Assembly (NCBI RefSeq): GCF_032854445.1 | Contig: NC_088301.1 | Coordinates: forward strand, 6,060,044-6,124,043 | Origin: Liolophura sinensis | Taxonomy: Eukaryota > Mollusca > Polyplacophora > Chitonida > Chitonidae | Direction: 5' to 3' | DNA length: 64,000 nucleotides | Part shown: positions 1 to 11,145 of the stretch, one piece after another | Layout: the number at the start of each line of letters is the position of its first letter | Numbering within the stretch: the stretch's first letter is position 1 | Made by a program: the position numbers and the translations under genes | Notes under the pieces: generated by a model | Told to the model about the DNA's origin: nothing | Databases searched by the model: none | What the model saw: only the letters and a program-made list of their open reading frames with translations

Positions 1-611
1 AACAGCCGATTACACAAAGAGTTTCAGGTGAGGGCACGCATGGCAGGAGAACTTTCTTCTCGTCATTGTCAAGCCCTAAAAAGCCATGTGCTAGTTTGGC
101 CTTCGTAGCTGTAAATGACTATTCTAACAAAGTTTTGGACTGTAAATGGCAAACTGCTGAGATGTTTAATCATATTTGCCATTACCGGTGAAACAACAAT
201 TCATGGCGCGGACCTAGTGCAGGGGTGTCCAGACAATAACCAGCTAGGCCTGATTAAAGAACAGTAGAGTTCACTGCTATTGACCAATAATGTTATCACT
301 TCACTTCTCATCACAAAGTGACAGGTTGTAAGTTTTAATCACTGTAAAAACTATTGAAGTCGGGTGGTCGCCATTTTTAAATTTTTGAATGTCCGATGCG
401 GCAATCATCATTAAAGTTGAAAGTCTCGGCCGCTCAGGACAGGCTGCTATAGAATTTGGTGGCAAATTATGTTGGCCGGTGGACATGTTGGACAAGTGCC
501 CACATATTACAGGTCGTTTAACATGGAAAATTGTTTGATCGCGGCAGAGAGTGGCCGCATACGGCATATGGACGATGATTACAGGTGGCAGTAGGTACAA
601 GTTTGACTGTA
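1..611. mobile_element. Right part of TIR element (copy 1)
   Basis: This matches 21070-21891. Its right end (about 545-611) contains an inverted version of the motif TACAGTCAAAC followed by a GTATGCGGCCA-like block, the same pair seen in direct orientation at about 20789. It therefore looks like the right terminal inverted repeat of a short non-autonomous DNA element whose left part is outside the window. It lacks about 210 bases present in copy 2. Confidence 0.5.
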
Positions 612-3600
612 TCTTAAACCGGCATTAAATATTTTTTTTAGATTTTTGTCAAACCCAGCAACAGTTTGACACAGATTCGTCTTGACACAGATTCAGCACG
701 TCTCCATTACCGAGAGCAAGGATTCGTCACGTGTACTCCAGCTCTCTAACGTTGAAGTTATTTTTCGTATGATAGTCTAAGCAGTAGCCTATGGCAGATA
801 AATGTTGAGGTCTTCGGCAATGAAGGCCCAAGTGATCAATATAGTCTTTCTCAGAAAATGGACATACTGGAAGAGTATTTCTTCCACTGCTTGAACTATT
901 GATACAGTAGACCTACTATATCATTTATAAGGAACTCTGGCGATCCTGTTTAAATAGAGTTATTCCTGGTTCAGGTCGTATCCTACAGAGGGGCTGTGCT
1001 GGTGATTTTGACCCCTGTTTTAAATGTTTACAAAGTTACTATAGGGTTGTTGTACAAATGTATCCATGGTCACCTCTGAAAGAAATGGAACTAAACCTAG
1101 GCACCACTGAAGCTGATCTAGGCAATCGACTGTCCATAGTCATCGTGGACGTCAAAGAAAGCACATCGGCTTGAACACGGCGTTTCAATAAAGTTACTGT
1201 ATTTAACAAAGAAAACAGAAAATACCCCTTATAATGCGAGAAAGACGAAGGAGCAAACTATAAACTCTTAAGTTGCAACAGATTCAGAGAAAATTATATA
1301 ATCAGGTATAGCCTAATTAATTTTAAGTGTTGTCCGGTGACATGCCGTCTTCTCATTCCCACAAACCTTCGGCATTCCTAATGAATTTTGCACTGTATCT
1401 GATATTTGTTATTTAGAAAACGCAAAAATGAACAACAAAAATGCATTTGGGGAGATGAATGTAGTTTGGACCGTAACGGTATACTAGTGTCTGACATAAT
1501 TTAATTGTGATACCGTCATGGAATATTACACGGTTTGTAAATCAACTGAATTTGCGTCTGTGGTGATTCGTAAATAACAGAGACCTGCGCTACATTTGGT
1601 GAAATCCCGCTTCGATATTCAGCTTTGAATATCAAACCAGGAAATAGGAACTGCGAACTAGGTTCACATCTGATTGTCGAAGCGGGAACTGGGAACTGGG
1701 AGCTTACTTCACTGACATGTCAAAATCACCAGCACAACCCCCAGTGGCTACGACAGGGTGGCTGGAAATCTCTGTCAGTGATACAGTACGACTACTGCAT
1801 CAACGGTTTAAGCAGTGGAAGAAATATTCTTCCAGTGTGTCGAATTTCCGATAAAACTATGTTTATTACTGGGGCCTTCATCGCCGTAGTCCACAAGTTT
1901 TATCTACCAAAAGGTACTGTTTAGTCTATTGTGCGGAAAATGGCTTCGACGTTAGAGATCTAGAGTAAAAGCGCTGGAACTTGTAATTTATCAACTACAG
2001 TCTTTTGTTGATTGGCAACAGGCACATGTTTGGACATGGTGAAACTTCAACAATCTAACAAACAACACACCTTCATCACATTTCTCAGGGCGGTATCCCG
2101 GCATGCACCTTGGTGTTCTCTGTGGACAGAGCCCGGATGTTGTGTCACAGACGGACGGTCTCTCGGCACAGTTCCCACATCTCTTCCCACAGTCTGGTCC
2201 GTATGTCCCGGGCGTGCACACTAATAAACACACCCACAACATCATAAAAGGACGCGGATTTGGGGGCACGATATATTGCCACATATTTACATACAAACAG
2301 CGGAAAAGTAAATAAACATAGTATACATCTTTAAATTAAAATTATGTAATTTTACTTTTCTCCACACTTTACTACCGTTCTACACATTTACTTTGAGAGG
2401 GTCATTGAAGGAAAGACAACTGAAGGATTTTGTCCATGTATTATTAGAGAGATCAGTTTATCGAACAGGATAGCCGTACGACAAAAACTGGTCGTGATAA
2501 GTAAAAAGCAAGGAGCCATATAGAGATCGCGCCAAAACTGAGCTGGCGTCTTTTGGGGTCAGTAAAACATATTGACAGAATCTCCACTTTTCTGGACTGT
2601 TTATTGTCTTGAGTGTTGAGCCAAACCTAATTGATTTGCTCAGAATGAACATTAAACCTAGAGCAAAGGCGACTAAATAGTTATTTCTACAGTTGTCAAA
2701 AATATGGAATTAAATATCGCTTACTCGTTTGTTTTGTGATTTTTCTCGACATTGGCCTACTTTCATGAAGGAATATTTACAGACATACATGTAGTGTTCT
2801 TTTTCGTTTTCTGTTACACATTTATCTCCGAAACAATATCGAATTAAAGTACAGAAATGAACTGCAAAATCAGTTGCATTTCTTAGTAATAGAATTCTGG
2901 CCAATCAGACAGCATACCGAATATCTGCACTTCACAAAGGGTAAGCGTCTGGGAATTGTTGATCATAATCTTCACTGTGTCTCCTAATATCGGGCTGCTG
3001 GCGTTACAAGATCCATTAATAACGTCCCCTGGACCGTAAATAGCCCTGGTGGTGTCCTGGTAACACACTGTGTAATTCCGAGAGGAGTTTCCCACGGACA
3101 GGGTAAAACCATTAAGACGGTTACCGCCTGTAATGGAAGCCAACGGTTTTCTAAATAAACGAATTACTATCAGACATTTAACCGGAAGCAACAAGCACCA
3201 GGACAACTTTTGTTAATGCGCACAGTAATGTTAATTATCAACCCCGGGAATACTGTACCACCCATAAAAAGGAAACTTTACCACTGATGACTAAAAAACT
3301 TGTGTGAGACACGAAAGTAATGCACCATCACTGGTGAAAGAAATCATGTTCCTCAGATCACAAACACATCGTTACGTCCAATACATTAAAGAATTCCTTT
3401 GTCAAAGATTAAAGGATCCCTGCACTAAAATTTAAAGTAACCCTGTAAATCAGACCAAAGAAATCACAAAAGACAACTTCGTTCACCAATAAAATCACTA
3501 CCATTTGTAAATGTGGCTACTTTATACTAATGGTTATTGCGAAGTTTTGTGTACATTATTGAGTGGTATTGCATGAGTCACAAGCTGGACCAATACAATA

Positions 3601-6600
3601 CCACTCTATGATAAACAAAACAGGTCACATAGACCTATTTATTATAAAGCTGCACTTGTCTATGAATTTTCACTTCCTGTAAAAATAACGCTTTATATGC
3701 TTTGATGTTCGCTTTACTATTTTGCTTAATTTGGGAATAAACAAATAATATTTATACCAGTGCGTTGTGTCGGTTTTTACATTTCGTCAAAATGCTCAAT
3801 AGCTCCACAAGCTTGAAGTGCGAGGGCAAATATTGATCTTTGATCATAATTGAGCCGAGAGAAAAATGCTAGCTAGATATTTTCGATTTAATTTGCAAGG
3901 GTGTGCAATTTGATTGTGTCAAAAAGATGTTAGGAGATGTTTTTCCACATGTTGTTTATTAAAACTCTTTTGAAAAGTTATTGACTGGTCCATTGCCAAC
4001 GAATGTTGCTATAAGCCGGCACCTGCTCGTCCCTCACTCCGTGGGTATGCAGCCAAGCGTTGCTATCCTCTGGCACGTGCATTCCTGATTCTGGTTTCCT
4101 GCTAAATGGATTTATGTGTTACTTCTCCGTAGATCTGCTCTATGGCCTTATGGCCTTAGCGGTCTTTATCACTTGACCACGGTTTACATGTTGTTTCTCT
4201 TTTCTGCAGGTTAATCCACTGTATGTATTGCGTCGATAAAACATTAGAATTTCGGAGTTGTGATTATGAATGGAACTCACCTGGAAATTTATGATACAAG
4301 ACCACAGTCAAATTTGAGTTCTAGATATTTGTGAGTTTAATTTAAGGATCTATGCTATAAATCTTCCGAATCAGATGAGCATGTGTGCGAGTTGTGGAGC
4401 TTCCATTTTTGTACTTATTTGGTTTTTTTTTGTATTTTTGGGGGTTTTATTTGTTTTTTGTTTTTTTTTTTTTTTGTTTTGTTTTTTTTTTTTTGTTCTT
4501 TTTTTTGGGGGGGGGGGGGAGGGTTTCCATTTTTTTATGACAAAGTTACGCTCCATCATTTCAGTCTGGAGCGTGTGCAGGACATATTGGTAACAGGAAT
4601 CCTACCTATCATCATATCGAGGGTCGTTTTGTAATCTGCTTGTATAATATCATTATAGCATTTTGGTAATATGTATCCTTACAGATACTGCTCACTGCCT
4701 TACAATAATATTTATTTATAATTATAATGGGAATTGCTATGGAGACTTTACGCTATGCTATGGAGAGTTATTACGTGACTTCATCAGGAAAAACGTTTGA
4801 TCCAAGATGTAATGATGATAATTAGTAAAGGCATGTTCCTGATGTCACAGAATCCAAGGTCACGGAAACCGTTTACAGGAGACTAACAGTAACCGTTTAC
4901 TGTTTTCGTGAAATGTTAGGTAAAGTAAAATTTCGAACATCCAGTAACACTCATTCGTTCAAGCTCGGCCTAGTAGTCTAAACGCAAGATATCATTAGTT
5001 ATCGCCTCGTGGTCGATGGCTGTTTCTCTTGAATGTGATTATTATGTGACTTTATTTCGGTTTGCTATCGCTACACATCAGGTTTTGTGGAATATAATTT
5101 GACCGTCTGTTGATCTTTAAGTATGTATCTATGATAATCCCCATGATCTTCCACAGTTGCCGATTCTTCTCAAACATAACAATCAAATTGGGTGTTAGTC
5201 CGAATATTTTGACCGAAACTTGCAGCAGTTACTGTGATAAGCCTGACGACATGCTGCAGTTCGAGCCAAAAGTCGTTAAATCTAAAATCATTAAGAGTTT
5301 CAGTTTTGCCGAAGGTTTCGTTAGTCAAAACATTGTTCAAAATCAACTTACCAGGCACAAAACTATGGACGAAGAGAGAATGGCTAAAAGTAGTTGGATG
5401 CATGTGAAACAAGAAGATAACGTGGGTTATTTAGCGTTACCATCGTTGTTTGAAAACGCTCAGTAATTTTAAATGGAGCGACTTCTGACAAGAGCTGCAG
5501 CATACCGTCAGGCTCATCTCAAAATCTCCTGAAACTTCTTGTCAGAAAATGCGAACTACATATACTTGGCTGTTTATTTCTTACGACTGAGATTTAATCC
5601 TGCTTGCCTTTTTACCTAAAGGTATATCAGCTACGATTTGATTATCTCAGAAGTCGTCATTCCACCGTCAGGTTAGAATAAAACAGTTTAGATTACAGCT
5701 TTAAGTATAAAGCAAAAAAGAAAATGCATATAGAATACATGTGAATCCTTGTGCACCAGAAACATACCTAAATAATACGGCTAGCCGACAAAATCCAGCT
5801 TTGGACAGTATTTGAAGGCCTGCAATGTCCCCTCTTTTTCAACACAGGTAAACGATGTTCAGAAGACGTAGGGTACATATATAGCGCTTTGCACTCAGTG
5901 ATAATCAGCTTTACAGCTATAGCCGTTTTGTGACCTCCCTGTACATGCTGTAATTTGGAAGGGGGGAGTGTAGCGCAAAGATTTTTAGCACACATAAAGA
6001 ACATGTATAGCACTATTCATTGGGCGATCTTCAGCTTTACAGCTTTAACAGTTTTCTGGCATGTCATTTGCAAAAATGGCGGAAAATGCGACTTTTCGCA
6101 ATTCGATTGCAATTTGCGACAAAAATATGCATCGTAGCAAAGAAATAAGATTAGATTCGTGATCAGGACGTCAAACTAGGTCGGATAGCTGGCTGTCAAC
6201 ATTTCTACTTTCATCTTAGTCATAAACGCATTTATAATGCATTGTATAACATGGGGACGTCAAAGTGCCAAATATAATAAATCAGCCTTTGAACAATTTT
6301 TCAAGTACTTCAACTCCCACATTTAATAAGCCATTTGAAATATTTTCTGCACACACACAAAAATGGTTGAAAATTGCAACTTTTCGCAATTTGATCACAG
6401 TTTGCGACAAAAATGTGCACTATTGGAATAAAATAAGACCAGATTTGTCATCAGGACGTCAAATTAGGTCAGGTAGCATATTTAAAAGACTGGACAATGA
6501 TTTGAGATGACGTCAAGTTCGTCTCCGGTTTTTTCCTGACATGTTACATTCTGCCTCTGTCAAAATAATTTAGAGGCAACAGTTGTTCCATGTAGAAAAT

Positions 6601-9600
6601 TTCAGGTCAATCGGATGTTAAGTTCAAAAGAAAATGCTTCCCAAATCTTTTAGTAGCAAACCAACATGGCGGCTGGGTCACGTGACCTGGGACACCTAAT
6701 CTTTTATTCGTATAAAAGACAGTCCCCACTCCTACTATCTAGTTAAATTTCACGCACTTCTGTCATGCTAATTTAGCCGCAGAAGTTTTTCATTTTTAAA
6801 ACTTGTAAAAATAATCATTTTTGTTTTGGTATGTACTACTTCCGGTTTGCTGACGTAACTTCCGGTTATGTCAAATTTCTCTGCATGTCTTGGAATGATG
6901 TTAGGTCTTAAGACTGCGACTCCAGCTTCATTGGTTTTGAAAATATTAACATTTTGAGTTTTGATGAAGTCACTTCCGGTTTCCCAAAATTAGTATATCT
7001 GGTCTCAGCGCCCAAAACTGCAGCAGGCACGACATCATCGACAAAAAGTGTAGAAGTTATTAGCAAAAAAACGAATTTTTCGGTCGCATGGCATATTCAC
7101 CAATAGCGAGCTTCTACATTTTTTCAAGGTTTTGAACAAAATCCAATATTGCCGCCAAGTCACGTGACCATATCGGCCCAAAAGATTCGATGCACAACTT
7201 CTAGGTATGCAGATAAACATACTAAAATTTCATAAACTTTGGTCTAACCAATTTCGCTAGAAAGGCGTCACAGTTTTACCGAGAATAATAAAAATAAAGA
7301 CAAATAATCCTAACAGATACAAAAAGGATTTTAAGCCTGAATGGCTTGAACCCCTAATAATCCTTGACATAAGCGGTCGTCAAGGTTCATAGCGTGACGT
7401 ACACTGTTGGAGTGTGTACGCACAATCAGCCATCCAGCTGATGTGTGTTGGATTGTATTAAGAGTGAGTGAGTGCTTGGGGTTTAACGTCGTACTTAACA
7501 ATTTTTCAGTCATACGACGACGAAGGAATCTTTAGAGTGCATGTGCCTCCTTGTTGCAGGACGGATTTCCACCACTCTTTTATCTAGTGCTGCTTCACTG
7601 AGACGCCTTACCGAAGGCAAGTAAGCCGCACCGCCCGAGCCATTATATTGATACAGGTCAACCAGTCCTTGCACTATCGCCTTCATGCTGAACGCCATGC
7701 AAGAAAGTTACAACTTCCTCTTTTAAGGTCTTAGGTGTGACTCTACCCAGATTGGATTGTATGTAGAAACCAAAGGCTTAGCATTATCAATATCAAATTC
7801 ATATTGTGTTGAATCAGTATCAAAAATATTTTTGAAAATTGTACGGCCAGATTATTATGAGATAACTACCAGATAATTTAAAATCACCTGAAATTTATAT
7901 GATCAAATCTTTATTTCCAGAATCAAACAATGGATAACATTATTAACATGGAAAGGAATTTACTGTATATCATTAGTGCCATATTACTAGTTTTTACCCA
8001 CTGGTTATTTTGTTACAGATTTCAGTCACAACAGAAGGACAACAAAAAGGGAAAAAACGAAGACGACATAATGACCTATAATGGTTTTCGCAGCAGACAT
8101 ATTTCTTCGGTGTGGAAATATGTGCAAAAAAACATCAGGAAAAGGTTTGTGATCGGTAGGGTAACGTTTACTTCAGTAGGATTTACACTTAAGTGCCAAT
8201 AATAATGACTAATTTTTATTTTATTTGAGAAAACAGAAGCATTTGTAATCACCATAACAGCAACATAAATGTTTTTGAACTATCAGATTTAAAATGGTGT
8301 CCATGTTTGGCAAATACTCACATTTAAAATTATTATAATATTATTTACTGTCCTAAAGGCTGACTTTTAAAAGACCATAAGTCTGTTTATTTGTAACATT
8401 TCGCCAACGCCGGGTGTTTACAGATTTTGGTTGTTGTAAAGATAGAATTTAAACTTACATGGTCCGCCGCCACAGCTTTCTTTTCTGTTATAGATCCTGA
8501 AGCTGTAGATGTTGTACTGTGTGTCCAGTGTCACCGTCCAGTACGCGGATTGTAGGCCTACTCTCTCTCGTGTGTGAGTACATGTATGTGGTGTCTTGAA
8601 CAACAAATGTTCTGTCCCACCGTCCACGGCGAGCTCAGATATGTATGGGCTATAGGTCGATGATTGTGTGGTGTTTCTGTTCAATGCCACATTCTCTGTT
8701 AACCAGAATAATGAAACAATGACACACAGGTATAAGACAGTACAGTTTCTAGCATTGTAACGTTTGTTAGATTTTAAACGTTACAATAAATAAAAAACGT
8801 GCTGATAAAGACACCTAAACATTTGAACATGACAATGTCCGTGTGCCTGAACTATATAATATCATAAAAATCAATTGACAACATGTGTCCTAAGCTAAAT
8901 AATATTTTGTATATTGAGATTTTTAAACTCCTCCGTCCAAGTCGTAGTTTTTTTTTAAGTATATATGCTGAGAGTGTTCAGTGTTATAACTCCACTCTAG
9001 TTATCAACAGTAAAAACAGAACAATGGCTGATTTTGAAGTTCTAAAGCGGTCAAGCGACACTTGTCTGGCTTTGCGTAGCGGCATACACGTTATTATCAG
9101 TTTATGCATTGTAACGTTTGTTGCACTATACGGCGATGCTTACCTCTGGAGCAGATGGGACCATCCCAACCAAGACTACAGTTTCCGGAACATTCACCTG
9201 TCTCTTGATCACATCCACTCTGACAATTCTTGCATAGCTGCCCGAAAACTGAAATTAAAGTTGTTTATCTATAAACATGCACAGACAAAAATTAAATGAT
9301 ATCTCTACAGTGAAACGCTTTAACAACTATAGTTCAACACCATACCCTATTGTGTAAAGACGTATTGTAGGGAGATTACCAGCACGGCAAATGACCCAGG
9401 AGCCTCCTACTAATGCGGTCTCCTTGAGCTGAAGTCCAGATCATGCTGGCTTCCTCTCTAGCCGCACGTGAGACCGTCTTTCCGAAACCTGCGGGTTGTC
9501 GCGGGTTTTCCCTCCGGCTCTGCCCGGTTTCCTCCCACCATAATTCTGACCGCCGCTGTATAAGTGAAATATTCTTGAGTACGGCGTAAAACACCCATAA

Positions 9601-10552
9601 AATTAAATAAATAATTTTACGCAGAAAATGCTGACTAAACCAAGATAGGTAAAGCGAACACGATTATATATATGACATACACATACGATTTTAGGGTAAC
9701 CAATTGGGTACCTGTTATACATTCAAGGTAACCATATGGACAGCTGTTATACATTCAGGGTAACCATATGGGCACATATTATACATTCAGGGTAACCATA
9801 TGGGTACCTGTTATACATTCAGGATAACCATGTGGGCACCTGTTATACATTCAGGGTGACCATATGGGCACTAAAGAGTGTTCACATGTAGATAGTTACC
9901 CAGTACACATAGGTACAACCCATTAGTTCTATACGGAAAAACGCTTTCGCTGTCAGTATTATAAAAGGCATCAGATTTGCATGCCGAGGAAGCTGCCTTA
10001 ACATGGAGGTTTCTGTCACGTACACCATGTCCCGAATTATCGAGATACACTGTAGTGTACTTGAGATATTTGATCCCCAATGCAAGGAAAGGAGTGCTGT
10101 CTAATGTACTCTTACAACGCCTTGTACTTATCACCACCATGTACAGCAGGTGACTAACGAATGTTACACACATCGTCTTCATGTAATATTTATATACTTA
10201 TTTCATTGGAGTTTTACGCCGTACTCAAGAATATTCCCTTATAAGATCACGCCTGCATTATGGTGGGAGGAAATTGGGCTGAGCCCAGGAGATACCGAAG
10301 ACACAAGCAGGTTACTGACAGGCAATCCTTCGTAGGGCCAATGAGGAAGCCAGCATGAGCTGGTCATGATTTCACAGCGATCGTAAGAGGGGTCAATGCA
10401 TGCACTAGCGCGGCAACAGAGGCCTCCACTTCATGCAATAGCTGAATAACTAAGTAATATACAGGTAAATACCACTTTACGTATTGCTTACCTAATGTTA
10501 TGTATATCATCACGAGAAACACTTTGCTGATCTGTGGATTATGTTTCCCCAT
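1..10552 (-). CDS. FTP-lectin/EGF membrane receptor, gene B (partial, 5' five exons)
   Basis: This is a minus-strand paralogue of the complete gene at 13537-30151. The visible coding exons, 5' to 3', are 10552-10492, 9248-9144, 8695-8459, 3127-2918 and 2220-2071, and every junction is phase 1. They encode a signal peptide beginning MGKHNPQ with a hydrophobic VFLVMIYITL core, a six-cysteine EGF module, both halves of an FTP (F5/8C-like) lectin domain, and one eight-cysteine EGF repeat, 254 residues in total. All five exons are open. The FTP domain shows the family marks NVALNR, SSTY, AVDG, YW, IYNR, LNGF and the closing LCEVQIFG. By analogy with gene A, more EGF repeats, a transmembrane exon and a cytoplasmic tail should lie left of base 1. 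The family is typically extracellular and glycan-binding; the ligand is unknown. The stretch 1-2070 holds no further EGF exon, only repeats. Confidence 0.82.
743..1958. mobile_element. Fold-back element with ~250-290 bp inverted arms (copy 1)
   Basis: The left arm (about 743-1017) and right arm (about 1714-1958) are imperfect reverse complements along their whole length. Shared blocks include CTCTAACG at the outer ends, AGCAGTGGAAGAAATA-type sequence in the middle and GTGCTGGTGATTTTGAC at the inner end. The spacer is about 700 bases with no convincing coding potential. The whole structure recurs in the second duplication copy. The open frame at 1625-1924 is a by-product of the arm. Confidence 0.7.
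2071..2220 (-). CDS. Gene B exon 5: eight-cysteine EGF repeat
   Basis: This is a 150-bp phase 1-1 exon with a TTATTAG acceptor and a GTGTGT donor. It encodes CTPGTYGPDCGKRC...C..C...C..RC.PGY...KCDE, the laminin-EGF-like spacing of MEGF or scavenger-receptor F proteins. Its twin is at 23347-23496. Confidence 0.88.
2918..3127 (-). CDS. Gene B exon 4: C-terminal half of FTP lectin domain
   Basis: This is a 210-bp phase 1-1 exon with a CATTACAG acceptor and a GTATGC donor. It carries GGNRLNGFTLSVGNS, a conserved Cys-Tyr pair, a second cysteine, GDTVKI and the closing LTLCEVQIFG typical of FTP domains. N-glycosylation sequons NSS, NYT, NGS and NAS are visible. Confidence 0.88.
4420..4525. repeat. 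Low-complexity T-rich/G12 tract
   Basis: Long T runs with interspersed G end in an uninterrupted G run of twelve. This is a copy-1-specific expansion; the matching place near 25725 in copy 2 is short. Open frames across it (FFFF-type or KKKK-type) are composition artefacts. Confidence 0.9.
5735..7870. other. Copy-1-specific ~2.1-kb intronic insertion
   Basis: This is absent from the corresponding place in copy 2 (about 26925-27037). It contains a ~90-bp direct repeat (about 6048-6160 and 6365-6475, sharing ACTTTTCGCAATT, TTGCGACAAAAAT and TCAGGACGTCAAA). It also has two copies of a GTCACGTGACC motif in related context (6677 and 7159 areas), and a SINE at its right end. No convincing gene is seen in it. 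Confidence 0.65.
7458..7757 (-). mobile_element. SINE family 2 copy (no tRNA head)
   Basis: This is a minus-strand copy of the element seen full length at 57341-57710. It shares the body from TTACAACTTCCTCTTTTAA through CGTCGTATGACTGAAAAATT and the ACTCACTC tail. The tRNA-like head is missing or decayed. Confidence 0.85.
8459..8695 (-). CDS. Gene B exon 3: N-terminal half of FTP lectin domain
   Basis: This is a 237-bp phase 1-1 exon with a GGTTAACAG acceptor and a GTAAGT donor. It encodes NVALNRNTTQSSTYSP, then ELAVDGG, a CTHT motif, a YW pair and FRIYNR, the signature order of FTP domains. It is fully open, in contrast to the gene A counterpart at 27539-27766, which has an in-frame stop. 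Confidence 0.88.
9144..9248 (-). CDS. Gene B exon 2: six-cysteine EGF module
   Basis: This is a 105-bp phase 1-1 exon with a TTTCAG acceptor and a GTAAGC donor. It encodes GQLCKNCQSGCDQETGEC followed by SGNCSLGWDGPICSR. It joins in frame to the signal-peptide exon 10492-10552 upstream and to the FTP exon downstream. Its twin is at 28876-28980. Confidence 0.85.
9378..9617 (+). mobile_element. SINE family 1 copy
   Basis: A diverged copy of the element seen in full at 60606-60886, running from the ATGACCCAGGAGCCTC region to the conserved 3' end TTCTTGAGTACGGCGTAAAACACC and an AAATAAATA tail. Confidence 0.9.
9688..9872. repeat. 32-bp minisatellite, ~5.7 copies
   Basis: The unit is close to GGTAACCATATGGGCACC followed by TGTTATACATTCAG, repeated head to tail. 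The corresponding place in copy 2 (about 29155) has one unit only, so the array expanded after the duplication. Confidence 0.93.
10202..10429 (-). mobile_element. SINE family 1 copy
   Basis: A reverse-orientation copy. The 3' end (GTTTTACGCCGTACTCAAGAA) is on the left, and the degenerate tRNA-like head ending AGAGGCCTCC is on the right at about 10420-10428. Confidence 0.88.
10492..10552 (-). CDS. Gene B exon 1: start codon and signal peptide
   Basis: ATG at 10552-10550 opens 20 codons ending in ITL plus one base before a GTAAGC donor. The sequence MGKHNPQISKVFLVMIYITL has the polar start and hydrophobic core of a signal peptide, and it splices in phase to the EGF exon. The homologous exon in gene A has the same length and start. 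Confidence 0.82.
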
Positions 10553-11145
10553 GTCTACCAGGAATCTTCGTAAACCGCCTCAGATTACAAAAAGTTGTTC
10601 ATCTCTATCTCGAGAGGATTTCCCACCATAAAGTTGTTCTCACGAAACATAAAATGCTTCTAAAAGTTATTATCTTCACATATACAAGTTCTATCCAGTT
10701 GTAATTTAGGAAAATCCAATCGAAATTTGCAGATTCATTCACTACGAAAACAAGTCCATCTGAAATATATCACGTATATACGTGTGCGGAATTTCACAAA
10801 AGCATGCCCTGATATCTTTGTGTTCACTTTTGTGTCGTCGTATGTTGTATTTATGTCGTCACGCAAAGCGTAGATCCACAATAGGCAGAATAGCAGATAC
10901 TAAAATTACATAAAGGGACACAGTCTGTATTCTTCTGTTGATCTTAATGTGTTGTGTATGGTTGTATACATCGGCAATGCCCAAACTAAATGCAGATCAT
11001 AGTGTTAGTTCACGCGTCTCGAGTATGGCATTAGGTAATAAGTAAACACCTACATGTACCTGGCCTGGCTATACTGTGCTCTATTGAGATATTCGTGTCA
11101 CTAACCAGGAAGTCACGCGCCCGTTGCGTTTAGTATACAGCTGAA
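10553..11145 (-). promoter_or_regulatory. Conserved 5' flank of gene B
   Basis: About 600 bases upstream of the start codon are shared with 30152-30640. The shared blocks include the CAGGAAGTCACG and TATACAGCTGAATAAGTG motifs near 11105-11150. This is likely 5' UTR plus promoter carried along in the duplication. I cannot place a transcription start. Confidence 0.5.

Larger units (their letters stand above)
1..11145. repeat. Segmental duplication, copy 1 (gene B copy)
   Basis: Bases from position 1 onward match those from about 21070 onward, collinear and in the same orientation. The match runs through introns, exons 1-5 of the receptor gene and about 600 bases of 5' flank, and fades near 11145. 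Copy 1 has private inserts (about 5735-7870, the T/G tract at 4420-4525, the minisatellite at 9688-9872). It lacks about 210 bases present at 21265-21478 and about 750 bases near 28100-28860. The left limit is outside the window. Confidence 0.92.

Noticed and set aside
1625-1924. 99-codon plus-strand frame, repeated at 22901-23188
   Set aside because: Lies in the right arm of the fold-back element. Conservation reflects the segmental duplication, and no domain is recognisable.
4371-4634. Frames rich in Phe or Lys on both strands
   Set aside because: Pure product of the T/G low-complexity tract; absent from the duplicate copy.
5110-5466. 118-codon plus-strand frame
   Set aside because: The matching copy at 26350-26690 has frame breaks and no family is recognised. 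Intronic to gene B on the other strand.
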